From a bacterium (GTDB taxonomy: Bacteria; Bacteroidota; Ignavibacteria; Kapaibacteriales; UBA2268): 18,617 nt of DNA. The first letter of the stretch is position 1; every line of letters starts with the position of its first letter. Positions 8,707 to 16,281 of the stretch are shown here, one piece after another. The stretch is taken from contig JAUHXN010000022.1 of assembly GCA_030426865.1 (NCBI GenBank), forward strand, positions 1 to 18,617. Reading direction: 5' to 3'. A program made the translations under genes and the position numbers. A model generated the notes under the pieces. It ran no database searches, was not told where the DNA came from, and worked only from the letters and a program-made list of their open reading frames with translations.

Positions 8707-9078
8707 ATGAAGATATTAGTAATAGAAGACGACTACGCACACTTTCATACTATTAAGATGGCATTAAAATATGCGCTAGATAGAGATATAGCAGTAGATA
8801 ATGCATTAAAGTTGAATGATGCAATTAGCTTTATGAAAGATAAGGATTACGATTTGATAATTAGTGATCTCTTTCTTCCTTATTCGTCTACTTTGATGAA
8901 TACTATCGAGAATGTTATAGATAATAAAAGATCTGCAACTGTTATTTTTTGTAGTGCCATGAATATTTCTAAAAGTGATTTGGATCATATAGAATCTAAA
9001 AAGTGGATATTCTTCCCTAAAAATGATAGATTCCCAGAAAATTTGAAGAACACAGTAAAAGAAAAATTCGTTGACTAA
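8707..9078 (+). CDS. Stand-alone receiver-domain response regulator
   Basis: The 123-residue protein is a complete CheY-like receiver with no output domain. Key residues are present: the acidic pair Asp8/Asp9 (VIEDDY), the phospho-acceptor Asp54 at the end of the third strand (LIISDLFLP), Ser83 at the switch position (IFCSAMN) and Lys105 before the last helix (FFPKND). It would be phosphorylated by a histidine kinase, none of which is encoded in the window, and would act by binding a partner protein. The start is an ATG six bases after the GIN-domain stop. Its last eight bases overlap the exosortase gene, which implies translational coupling. It may adjust exosortase output or cell-surface behaviour, but that is inference from position. 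Confidence 0.9.
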   Translation: MKILVIEDDYAHFHTIKMALKYALDRDIAVDNALKLNDAISFMKDKDYDLIISDLFLPYSSTLMNTIENVIDNKRSATVIFCSAMNISKSDLDHIESKKWIFFPKNDRFPENLKNTVKEKFVD

Positions 9079-9556
9079 ATTCGATAAGAAATATAATTTT
9101 TTCTTGCTAAAATATCTGGCAGTTATAATTTCATATTACTTATTAGTTTTAATTAAAAATAATTATTTACTAGAGCAGTACTTACGAAGTACTGCTTTTT
9201 TTTCAACTATTATTATCAATTGGTTTACAAGCGGGGTGCGAAATATAGGTGATGTAATTGTTGGCAATAATTTTTCAGTTCAAATTTCTTTTGGTTGTGA
9301 AGGTACAGAACCAATAATTCTATTCTTAGCAGGAGTATTGGCCTTCGAAACCACATATAAAAAGAAATTGGTTGGTGCAGTTATAGGTGTTGTAACTCTT
9401 TATTCTCTGAATATAATACGTATCGTAATACTATTCTTTGTCGGTGGAAATGATATCGAACTATTTAATGCATTACATGATATATATCTTCAACTTATCC
9501 TAATTCTCATATCTATTTCAATGCTAATTCTTTGGATAAACTATGCAAAGAAATAA
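9071..9556 (+). CDS. Short exosortase/archaeosortase-family transpeptidase
   Basis: This 161-residue polytopic inner-membrane protein has the catalytic triad of the exosortase/archaeosortase family: Cys76 in SFGCEGTEP, Arg117 in LNIIRIVI and His136 in FNALHDIY, each at the end of a predicted membrane helix. Exosortases cleave a C-terminal sorting tail (short motif, hydrophobic helix, basic end) from exported proteins and attach the rest to a surface glycan or lipid. The compact length and the C-x-G-x-E-P-x-x-x-F-L-A pattern recall small groups such as XrtH and XrtF, but I cannot assign a subtype. The start is TTG: a TAA lies upstream in frame and TTG is the only usual start before the first helix. 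It overlaps the receiver gene by eight bases and the next gene by 14. No sorting-tail substrate is visible in the window. A terminator-like hairpin lies inside the gene at 9172-9203. Confidence 0.88.
   Translation: MTKFDKKYNFFLLKYLAVIISYYLLVLIKNNYLLEQYLRSTAFFSTIIINWFTSGVRNIGDVIVGNNFSVQISFGCEGTEPIILFLAGVLAFETTYKKKLVGAVIGVVTLYSLNIIRIVILFFVGGNDIELFNALHDIYLQLILILISISMLILWINYAKK
9172..9203 (+). terminator. Terminator-like hairpin with T8 tail inside the exosortase gene
   Basis: Arms agcagtactt (9174-9183) and aagtactgct (9187-9196) are perfect complements around the three-base loop acg. The stem can be lengthened by a G-U pair and an A-U pair (9173/9197, 9172/9198). A run of eight T's covers 9196-9203. 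This is the form of a rho-independent terminator, read on the plus strand, and it lies about 100 bases into the exosortase reading frame (residues about 35-45), which stays open. It could attenuate the distal genes when translation is poor. The stem is only moderately GC-rich, so termination strength is uncertain. Confidence 0.55.
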
Positions 9557-10139
9557 ACTCATAAAATCACTTATAATATTTGTGTTGAGCATCGGATTTC
9601 TTTTGGTATTAAAATCATTTTTTTTAGAATTGAGTAATAGCTATTTAACTTATACGAGTAATGAATTTATCCAAGAATATGTAAATAAAAAATATATTTT
9701 TGAGAAAGAAGCAATCGCCCTTATTGAAGATGATATTTATTTAAATATCAATTGTATATTCTACGGTACACCCGAAGGTGATTTACAGAGGTCAGTTAAG
9801 ATTAATTCATTTCAAGAGTTCGTTCTTCCAATATTTATCTTATTATCATTTGCAATATCATCCTGTGTGTATTTTAAATCAAAGCTGATTTTTTTAATAA
9901 CTTCAGTCATTGCTGGAATAACAATTTTCACTATAAAAATATTAATAATGATATTTGATAACTATAATTACTCAGAATATCTTCTTTCAGAATTCGTATT
10001 TCCAATCGACCAAATAATATATTTGTTCAATTTAGTACTAAATACTACTGGTTCAAGTATTAATTTTGTATTACCAATATTAATTTTACTCTTTCAATTC
10101 TCATTATTTAACCCAAAAGAAAGTATTCTTAACCAATAA
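9543..10139 (+). CDS. Multi-spanning membrane protein, probable exosortase partner
   Basis: The 198-residue protein has a membrane helix at about 8-28, then a hydrophilic, probably periplasmic segment (about 30-90) with one Cys in ININCIFYGTPEGD, then three or four further helices (about 91-110, 114-137, 150-190). I recognise no catalytic motif. It starts at an ATG inside the last 14 bases of the exosortase gene, so the two are almost certainly cotranslated. Small membrane proteins beside exosortases are known for several subtypes (for example those annotated as exosortase F- or H-associated membrane proteins), so a supporting role in substrate handling is the best guess. Its stop overlaps the end of obg on the other strand by 11 bases. 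It has no sorting tail of its own. Confidence 0.82.
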   Translation: MQRNKLIKSLIIFVLSIGFLLVLKSFFLELSNSYLTYTSNEFIQEYVNKKYIFEKEAIALIEDDIYLNINCIFYGTPEGDLQRSVKINSFQEFVLPIFILLSFAISSCVYFKSKLIFLITSVIAGITIFTIKILIMIFDNYNYSEYLLSEFVFPIDQIIYLFNLVLNTTGSSINFVLPILILLFQFSLFNPKESILNQ

Positions 10140-11139
10140 CTTCTTTTCTGTCTTCAGGCCTTAGAATATCCCAAATTCTATTTTTTAAACTCTCTACGTT
10201 GACATGAGATACTGCAGAAATTAGTATCGGCTTTATTGACCCTTCGAATCTAAGCGACTCTAATTCTTTCTTTTTAATATCATCGACTGCATCAGTTTTA
10301 TTTATACAGATTAACTTCTCTTTCTCTTCCATTTCAGGGTTAAATTTGTAAAGCTCTTTTTTAAGAGTTTCAAAATCTGATACTACATCTTCACTAAATG
10401 CTTCAAGCATATAAACTAGCACTCTAGTTCGTTCAACATGTCGTAAAAATTGGTGCCCTAATCCTTTACCTTCGCTAGCACCTTCAATTAAACCAGGAAT
10501 ATCAGCAACTACAAAACTCTTCGATTCAGCAATTTTTACTACACCCAAGTTCGGAACTAAAGTAGTGAAATGATAATCAGCTATTTTGGGCTTAGCAGCA
10601 GAAATAACTGATATAAGAGTAGACTTACCAACATTTGGAAATCCAACAAGACCAACATCTGCCAAAAGTTTTAATTCTAAAGTAACATTAAATTCTACCC
10701 CTGGTATTCCAGGTTGTGCATAGCGTGGTGCTTGATTAACTGAATTTTTGAACTCAGCATTTCCTTTTCCTCCAGCACCTCCTTTCGCGATTACTTCTTT
10801 TTGTCCTGATTCAACTATATCAGCAATTATCGCTCCTGTTTCAGCATTTTTAACCAACGTTCCAACTGGAACTTTGATAACTTTATCTCGGCCATTTCTA
10901 CCAGTACAAAGATTCTTTCCTCCAGGAATTCCATTTTCTGCTTCATATTTTCTAGCATATTTAAAGTCAAGTAAAGTACTAAGTTGAGGGTCACCTTCTA
11001 TAATTAAGTCGCCTCCTTTCCCTCCATTTCCTCCATTTGGACCACCTTTAGCAACGAATTTTTCTCTTCTGAAACTAACATGACCTGGGCCGCCATCACC
11101 TGACTTAATATCTATATTTGCAATATCTATAAATTTCAT
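10129..11139 (-). CDS. obg: Obg/CgtA ribosome-assembly GTPase
   Basis: This 336-residue GTPase acts in 50S ribosome maturation and stress control in the cytoplasm. The N-terminal Obg fold (about 1-158) has its typical glycine-rich loops (GDGGPGHVSFRREKF, GGPNGGNGGKGG, GRNGRDKVIKVPVGT). The G domain follows with G1 GFPNVGKST (about 166), G3 DIPGLIEGA, G4 NKTD and G5 near LISAVS. The length matches forms without the extra C-terminal OCT domain. The start codon overlaps the radA stop in an ATGA arrangement, so it is translated from the radA message. It is convergent with, and overlaps by 11 bases, the exosortase-partner gene. Confidence 0.97.
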   Translation of the reverse strand: MKFIDIANIDIKSGDGGPGHVSFRREKFVAKGGPNGGNGGKGGDLIIEGDPQLSTLLDFKYARKYEAENGIPGGKNLCTGRNGRDKVIKVPVGTLVKNAETGAIIADIVESGQKEVIAKGGAGGKGNAEFKNSVNQAPRYAQPGIPGVEFNVTLELKLLADVGLVGFPNVGKSTLISVISAAKPKIADYHFTTLVPNLGVVKIAESKSFVVADIPGLIEGASEGKGLGHQFLRHVERTRVLVYMLEAFSEDVVSDFETLKKELYKFNPEMEEKEKLICINKTDAVDDIKKKELESLRFEGSIKPILISAVSHVNVESLKNRIWDILRPEDRKEVIG

Positions 11140-12488
11140 AATTCTAACTTCTTTAATGCTTCTTCTATTCTACTAACTTTTATTAATTCAATGTTCTTAC
11201 TTTTAAAACTAAACTTTTTTATCTCAGGTATTATTGCATTTTTAAACCCTAGTTTCTCTGCTTCTTTGATCTTATCAATTAATCCAGAAACAGGTCTAAC
11301 TTCACCTGTTAGTCCTATTTCACCTATTACTATTGTGTCTTTATTTAGTGGTTGATTATTCAAACTACTCACTAATGACATTGCAATTCCGAGGTCTGTG
11401 GAAGTATCATTTACTTTTAGTCCACCAGCAATATTCAAAAATACATCATATTTATAGAACATTGCACCTATTTTCTTTTCGAGCACTGCAATTATCATCT
11501 GCAATCTTCTATTATCGAAACCAGTTGCCGTTCTTTGTGGGACAGAAAAACCAGTAGGTGAAACTAATGTCTGCACTTCAATTAGTAATGGTCTATTTCC
11601 TTCAGTCGATGCAACAGTGATAGTCCCAGGCTCATTTTCAGCAGAATTAGAAAGAAAATACTCAGAAGGATTAGTTACTTCTTCTAATCCTTTTTCTGTC
11701 ATTTCAAAAATACCAATTTCATTTGTGGAACCGTATCTATTTTTAATTGTTCTAAGTATTCTATAATTCTGGCCTTTACTACCTTCAAATTGAAGAACAG
11801 TGTCAACCATATGTTCAAGTATCTTAGGTCCAGCTATAGCACCTTCCTTATTGATATGACCAATCGTAAATATTGGTTTATTTAGTCTTTTGGCTAACTG
11901 CATCAACTTAGACGTACACTCACGAACTTGAACAAAGCTCCCTGGAGTAGATTCTAAATCACTTAAATACACAGATTGAATAGAATCTATTATTGCTATA
12001 CCACATTCATCACTATTAATTGCATCTATAATTTTATTCAATTCTGTTTCAGCTATAATATTCAAATCATCAGGTATATTGGTTAATCTTTCTGCTCTAT
12101 GTTTAATTTGAGCTAAGGACTCTTCCCCTGTAACGTACAGTGGCTTTTTATCAATCAAATGCCTTGTCATTTGCAGTGTAATTGTAGATTTACCTATACC
12201 TGGGTCACCAGCAATTAGAACAAAAGAACCTGGAATAATCCCACCTCCCAATACTCTATCGAATTCACTGATTCCAGTTTTAAACCGGTATTCATCACCA
12301 GTCTCTATTTCGGAAAGTTTATGCACTTTCACAGTTCCTCGTCTTTCCAAATTGAGTTTTTTGGTATGTTTCCCTTCTACTTGTACTTCTTGGAATGAAT
12401 CCCATGTTTCACAAGTAGTACATCTCCCCATCCATTTGGCAGACTCGTACCCACAATTAGAACAAATATACTTGAATTTCGTTTTCAT
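11136..12488 (-). CDS. radA: DNA repair/branch-migration protein RadA (Sms)
   Basis: RadA is a RecA-like ATPase that drives branch migration in homologous recombination. The 450-residue protein shows all family parts in order: a C4 zinc finger (Cys9, Cys12, Cys23, Cys26), a RecA-type ATPase domain with Walker A GDPGIGKST (94-102), the RadA-specific KNR-Y/F-G motif as KNRYGS (about 248), and a C-terminal Lon-protease-like domain (VSPTGFSVPQRTATGFDNRR, then GGLKVNDTSTDLGIA). The length is typical. It is the first gene of a radA-obg pair. Its start lies 20 bases from the divergent glycosyltransferase start, so its promoter must lie within that gene's 5' end; TATATTCG at 12529-12536 on the minus strand is a one-mismatch candidate box. 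Confidence 0.97.
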   Translation of the reverse strand: MKTKFKYICSNCGYESAKWMGRCTTCETWDSFQEVQVEGKHTKKLNLERRGTVKVHKLSEIETGDEYRFKTGISEFDRVLGGGIIPGSFVLIAGDPGIGKSTITLQMTRHLIDKKPLYVTGEESLAQIKHRAERLTNIPDDLNIIAETELNKIIDAINSDECGIAIIDSIQSVYLSDLESTPGSFVQVRECTSKLMQLAKRLNKPIFTIGHINKEGAIAGPKILEHMVDTVLQFEGSKGQNYRILRTIKNRYGSTNEIGIFEMTEKGLEEVTNPSEYFLSNSAENEPGTITVASTEGNRPLLIEVQTLVSPTGFSVPQRTATGFDNRRLQMIIAVLEKKIGAMFYKYDVFLNIAGGLKVNDTSTDLGIAMSLVSSLNNQPLNKDTIVIGEIGLTGEVRPVSGLIDKIKEAEKLGFKNAIIPEIKKFSFKSKNIELIKVSRIEEALKKLEL

Positions 12489-12508
12489 TTTGTAAATTGT
12501 ATGCAGTT

Positions 12509-13708
12509 ATGCTTGATTGGAAAAAAAACGAATATAAGAAAAATTTTCTCAGTATAGTGCTCTTAGGTATTGTTTTAAGAGTAATTATACTGTTATTTCT
12601 TGGTACCGATGGTCAATCTAATTGGGAATATGGCATAATAGCTGAAAATATTGTAGATGGAAAAGGGTATTCGTTCTACTATTTTGAAGATGGAAAACTA
12701 ACTCACGAATTGAAAGATAACTCTTCCCCAGCCCCATCTGCATATATGGCACCAGGGTATGTTTACCTTTTGGTAGCCATTAAATATATTTCAAGCAATA
12801 ATCTTGTAAACTATATCGCTTTTGGGTTCAATCTTTTGTTTTACATAGCAACTATGTTTTATTTATTTAGAATTAGTGGTATTCTTTTCAGTACAAGAAC
12901 TGCATTTATTTCAATTTTAATCTATACTTTGATTCCTGAGTTTATTTATACCAGTTATTCTATTGGTACAACCCAGATATATCACTTATTTCTAACGCTC
13001 ATCATATTTTATTCACTTAAAAGTACGAGAAGTAGTAAGTTCACTTTACCTATAATCTTAGGAATAGCTTTATTATTCAGATTCGAACTATTCTTACTTT
13101 TGATTATGATTGCTGTTCTGATGTTAGTCAGAAAAAATTATACTCAAGCACTTCTAATAATCATAATTCCAAGTTTATTTCTTGCACCATGGATGATACG
13201 TAATCATCAAATATTCCAAGAATTTATACCATTCTCAACTACTGGGGGACTAAATTTATACAGAGGAAGTAACGAAATAATGATTGGCGGTTGGCACAAC
13301 TTCAACACATTGGAAAAACTCAATAGTTTTGAAGGTGATACAAGTAAAATAGAATTGTTTCTAAATGAAATGTATAAAGTTGAAGCAATTGATTATATTA
13401 CAAGAGATTACTCGGAATCTACACTGAACTTTTGTAAGAAATTCTTTTACTTTTGGCTTTTGAACCCTAATGAAGAGAAAGCACTGAATCTAATGTATTT
13501 AGCACCTTGGTTTCTACTACTTTCTTTAAGTATATTAGGATATTTAAAAAGAAAGAAACTTCCGTCAATTTTTATAACTATTCTTATTTATCATACGATA
13601 CTAGCAATTGTATTTATACCTTTGCTAAGATATCAAAATATGATGAAAATCGTTTTGATCCCTCTAGCTGCTTTCGGACTATTAGAGTTAATTAGAAAGA
13701 AAGAATAA
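12509..13708 (+). CDS. ArnT/PMT-like (GT39-type) membrane glycosyltransferase
   Basis: This inner-membrane protein has 399 residues and about ten membrane helices. The first periplasmic loop (TDGQSNWEYGIIAENIVDGKGYS) follows the pattern of lipid-linked-sugar transferases of the GT39/PMT_2 superfamily, which move a sugar from a polyprenyl-phosphate donor to protein or lipid A on the periplasmic side. LFLAPWMIRNHQIFQEFIPFSTTGGLNLYRGSN is the other conserved region of this family (about 233-262). I chose the ATG at 12509; a TTG at 12497 in the same frame would add four residues. A run of eight A's (12521-12528) sits in codons 5-7. It is convergent with ftsY, one base between stops, and divergent from radA. 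The substrate is unknown; protein O-glycosylation or lipid modification is likely. Confidence 0.88.
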   Translation: MLDWKKNEYKKNFLSIVLLGIVLRVIILLFLGTDGQSNWEYGIIAENIVDGKGYSFYYFEDGKLTHELKDNSSPAPSAYMAPGYVYLLVAIKYISSNNLVNYIAFGFNLLFYIATMFYLFRISGILFSTRTAFISILIYTLIPEFIYTSYSIGTTQIYHLFLTLIIFYSLKSTRSSKFTLPIILGIALLFRFELFLLLIMIAVLMLVRKNYTQALLIIIIPSLFLAPWMIRNHQIFQEFIPFSTTGGLNLYRGSNEIMIGGWHNFNTLEKLNSFEGDTSKIELFLNEMYKVEAIDYITRDYSESTLNFCKKFFYFWLLNPNEEKALNLMYLAPWFLLLSLSILGYLKRKKLPSIFITILIYHTILAIVFIPLLRYQNMMKIVLIPLAAFGLLELIRKKE

Positions 13709-13709
13709 T

Positions 13710-14729
13710 TTATTCTGCTATAAATGTTTCTTCGCCACTATCAGATCCGAAAAGTGCCTCTACATAATTCACAGCATCGAAAGGTTGTAAATCTGTAATC
13801 TTTTCACCAACACCTATATAGCGAACAGGTATTTTTAATTCATCTGCTATAGCTATTACGATACCACCTTTAGCAGTCCCATCAAGTTTAGTTAACACAA
13901 TACCCGTGATGTTTGCTACTTTCGAAAATTCTTTTGCTTGTTGAAGTGCATTTTGTCCAGTTGTGCCATCTAGAACCAAGAAAACTTCGTTGGGAGCATC
14001 ATCTCTATGCTTTTTCATTACTCTACTCATTTTCTCTAACTCATTCATTAGATTAACTTTGTTGTGTAATCTACCAGCAGTATCTATAATTACTACATCA
14101 TTTTCATTCTTTATAGCAGCAGCCATTGTCTCGTAAGCAACAGAAGACGGGTCTGAACCCTGAGTTTTTTGGACTATATCTACACCAGCTCTTTGCGACC
14201 AAACTTCTAATTGTTCATTAGCAGCTGCTCTGAAAGTATCAGCAGCTCCAATTATTACTTTTTTTCCAGCATTTTTATAATTGAAAGCAAGTTTTCCGAT
14301 TGTGGTTGTCTTACCAGCACCATTAACCCCAATGACCATTATTGAGTGAGGTTTTTTAGAATTGTCTATGTCATAGTTTTTATCAGCTTCTTCACTATCA
14401 GACTTAATGATAAGATTTAGAATTTCTTCTTTTAGTATTTTATATAAGTCTTCTGCATTCTCAAAGTTTTCCTTTTTTACTCTTTCTTTTAATTTCTCAA
14501 TCAATTTCTCAGAAGTAGAGACCCCGATATCTGAAGTAATTAGAATTTCTTCTACTTCATCAAGAAGTGCTTGATCAATTTTCCTGCCTTTTAGTAGTTT
14601 AGATAATCGATCAGAAAATGATTTCCGAGTTTTTTCTAGACCTTCTTTTAACCTATTGAAGCCAACGGCCTCAGAAGTTTTCTCTACTGTCTCTACTATC
14701 TTTTTCTTAAACTTATCGAAAAATCCCAT
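13710..14729 (-). CDS. ftsY: Signal recognition particle receptor FtsY
   Basis: FtsY is the membrane-associated GTPase that docks SRP-ribosome complexes for cotranslational insertion of membrane proteins. The 339-residue protein has a short basic, amphipathic N-terminus (MGFFDKFKKKIVETVEK) for membrane contact, no long acidic A domain, a helical N domain (about 30-120) and the G domain with GVNGAGKTTTIGKLA, the DTFRAAA insertion-box motif, DTAGR, TKLDG and the closing GVGEKITDLQPFD. These distinguish FtsY from Ffh, which would carry an M domain. It is the last gene of a galE-pgsA-ftsY run, nine bases after the pgsA-like stop. Confidence 0.97.
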   Translation of the reverse strand: MGFFDKFKKKIVETVEKTSEAVGFNRLKEGLEKTRKSFSDRLSKLLKGRKIDQALLDEVEEILITSDIGVSTSEKLIEKLKERVKKENFENAEDLYKILKEEILNLIIKSDSEEADKNYDIDNSKKPHSIMVIGVNGAGKTTTIGKLAFNYKNAGKKVIIGAADTFRAAANEQLEVWSQRAGVDIVQKTQGSDPSSVAYETMAAAIKNENDVVIIDTAGRLHNKVNLMNELEKMSRVMKKHRDDAPNEVFLVLDGTTGQNALQQAKEFSKVANITGIVLTKLDGTAKGGIVIAIADELKIPVRYIGVGEKITDLQPFDAVNYVEALFGSDSGEETFIAE

Positions 14730-14738
14730 GTTGAAGTC

Positions 14739-15263
14739 TTATTTTGATTTTAATATTTTGTACGCTTTAAGTACGTAAATTACAAAAGAATATATAAAAA
14801 ATAAGGCAGTTATTGCAGAACCATAACTATAAAACCCTTCCCATTTTAGTAATATGCCTATTAATACAACAGCTGCAACGTTTACTGCTATTTTCCCCGT
14901 CATATTAGACGCTACTACTATTCCAGTTTTAGATTTAATATAAATACCTCCTAAGAAGATTAATATATCTCTTCCGACAATGATAAAAGCTAAGTACGGA
15001 GGAATCATCCCTTGTAAAATCATGATAACAGCAGCAGTTCCAAAGAAAATTTTATCAGCTAATGGATCGAGTACTTTACCTAAATCAGTTATTTCTTCTC
15101 TACCTCTAGCAAAATAACCATCAAGATAATCTGATAATATTGCTAAACCACTTATAACTAGTGTCATAGTTATATTAGATTCTAGCAAGTAATAGGCCAA
15201 TGGTATAGATAGGAAAACCCTACTAATACTTATATTATTCGATATATTAAATACAATTTTCAG
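14739..15263 (-). CDS. pgsA: CDP-alcohol phosphatidyltransferase (PgsA-like), non-ATG start
   Basis: This integral membrane enzyme swaps CMP of CDP-diacylglycerol for an alcohol, probably glycerol-3-phosphate, the first step to phosphatidylglycerol. The family motif D-x2-D-G-x2-A-R-x8-G-x3-D-x3-D is complete (SDYLDGYFARGREEITDLGKVLDPLADK). There are about five membrane helices. The common-start reading frame would begin at TTG 15200 and lose the first conserved helix. Upstream, in the same open frame, the codons spell KIVFNISNNISISRVFLSIP, which matches the N-x-L-T-x-x-R start of PgsA. The frame opens just after a TGA, with CTG at 15263 and ATT at 15257 as the only plausible initiators. I place the start at CTG, one base after the epimerase stop, giving 174 residues, close to the usual 180. 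Substrate choice (glycerol-P or other alcohol) is inferred. Confidence 0.85.
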   Translation of the reverse strand: MKIVFNISNNISISRVFLSIPLAYYLLESNITMTLVISGLAILSDYLDGYFARGREEITDLGKVLDPLADKIFFGTAAVIMILQGMIPPYLAFIIVGRDILIFLGGIYIKSKTGIVVASNMTGKIAVNVAAVVLIGILLKWEGFYSYGSAITALFFIYSFVIYVLKAYKILKSK

Positions 15264-15264
15264 C

Positions 15265-16188
15265 TTATTTGTTCACTTTTATAAAGTATTCTACCGTTTT
15301 GTCAATTCCTTCTTTAAACGAAACTTTTGGTGACCAGTTGTGATTAATCTCGAACTTTTCAAAAGAGCAAACACTTCTCCTTTGTTCACCTTTTTTTGCT
15401 GGTCCGTGAACTTCTCCTAAATCACTGTTTATCTTATCTTTCAATACTTTGAATATATGATTGACATTAGTTTCAACACCAGTGGTTACATTATATATAC
15501 CGTTTACTTCTTTTTCTAGACTCCGAACATTGGCCTCTACAACGTCAGAGATATATACATAGTCCCTAGTTATTAAACCATCTCCATTTATAATAGGTTG
15601 ATCGCCATTAATTAGCTTATTAGCAAATATAGCTATTACTCCTGCTTCACCATTAGGATTCTGTCTTGGTCCAAACACATTACCATACCTAAGTGCTACA
15701 TAATCTATACCATATACTTGCTTATAGTAGTATAAGTAATATTCATTTGTGAGTTTACCTATTCCGTATGGAGATACTGGATTCGTCGGATGATTTTCTA
15801 AGCAAGGGAATTCATTTTGTTCACCATAAACAGTACCTCCAGAAGACGCAAAAGTAATCTTTTTAACCCCATAATTCTTGCAATTCTCATAAAGATTAAG
15901 TGATCCAATAATATTATTTAGTGCATCGAACTTAGGGTCATTTACTGAAACTCGAACATCCATCTGAGCAGCTTGATGCGAAAGTACATCAAAATTACCT
16001 TCTGCAAATACATTTGAAATGGATTCATCTTTTATATCCATTTCTATAAATTTTGCTTTGGGATTTATATTCTCTTTTTTACCAGTAGAGAGATTGTCTA
16101 TAACTGTAACGCTATGACCGAGTTCAAGATATTTATCAACGATATGGGAGCCAATAAATCCTGCTCCACCTGTAACTAATATATTCAT
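15265..16188 (-). CDS. galE: NAD-dependent sugar epimerase (UDP-glucose 4-epimerase-like)
   Basis: This 307-residue cytoplasmic extended SDR enzyme probably interconverts UDP-hexoses such as UDP-glucose and UDP-galactose, feeding glycan synthesis. The NAD-binding TGGAGFIGSH motif is at residues 6-15, with Asp31 after the second strand to hold the adenosine ribose (VIDNLSTG). The active-site SSGGTVYGE (115-123) and the catalytic Tyr141 and Lys145 in SPYGIGK are present. LRYGNVFGPRQNPNGEAGV and RDYVYISDVVEA are typical of epimerase/dehydratase members acting on UDP- or dTDP-sugars. The length fits. The exact sugar cannot be told; related UDP-glucuronate or UDP-N-acetylglucosamine epimerases look similar. 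It is first in a minus-strand run with the pgsA-like gene and ftsY, 93 bases from the divergent methyltransferase gene. Confidence 0.9.
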   Translation of the reverse strand: MNILVTGGAGFIGSHIVDKYLELGHSVTVIDNLSTGKKENINPKAKFIEMDIKDESISNVFAEGNFDVLSHQAAQMDVRVSVNDPKFDALNNIIGSLNLYENCKNYGVKKITFASSGGTVYGEQNEFPCLENHPTNPVSPYGIGKLTNEYYLYYYKQVYGIDYVALRYGNVFGPRQNPNGEAGVIAIFANKLINGDQPIINGDGLITRDYVYISDVVEANVRSLEKEVNGIYNVTTGVETNVNHIFKVLKDKINSDLGEVHGPAKKGEQRRSVCSFEKFEINHNWSPKVSFKEGIDKTVEYFIKVNK

Positions 16189-16281
16189 AAAGTAGTATAT
16201 AGAATGTACGAAAATTTGTAATTATACGTCTTATTAAAAGAGTTATTTTTTAGAATACTAATTTAACCATAAAAAAACAAT

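Noticed and set aside
9618..9625. T8 run in the exosortase-partner gene as a phase-variable tract
   Set aside because: Runs of eight A or T are expected several times in AT-rich DNA of this length; nothing else supports switching.
13702..13716. Palindrome agaataa-t-ttattct as a bidirectional terminator
   Set aside because: One-base centre, all-weak pairs and no T tract; it arises largely from the two facing TAA stops.
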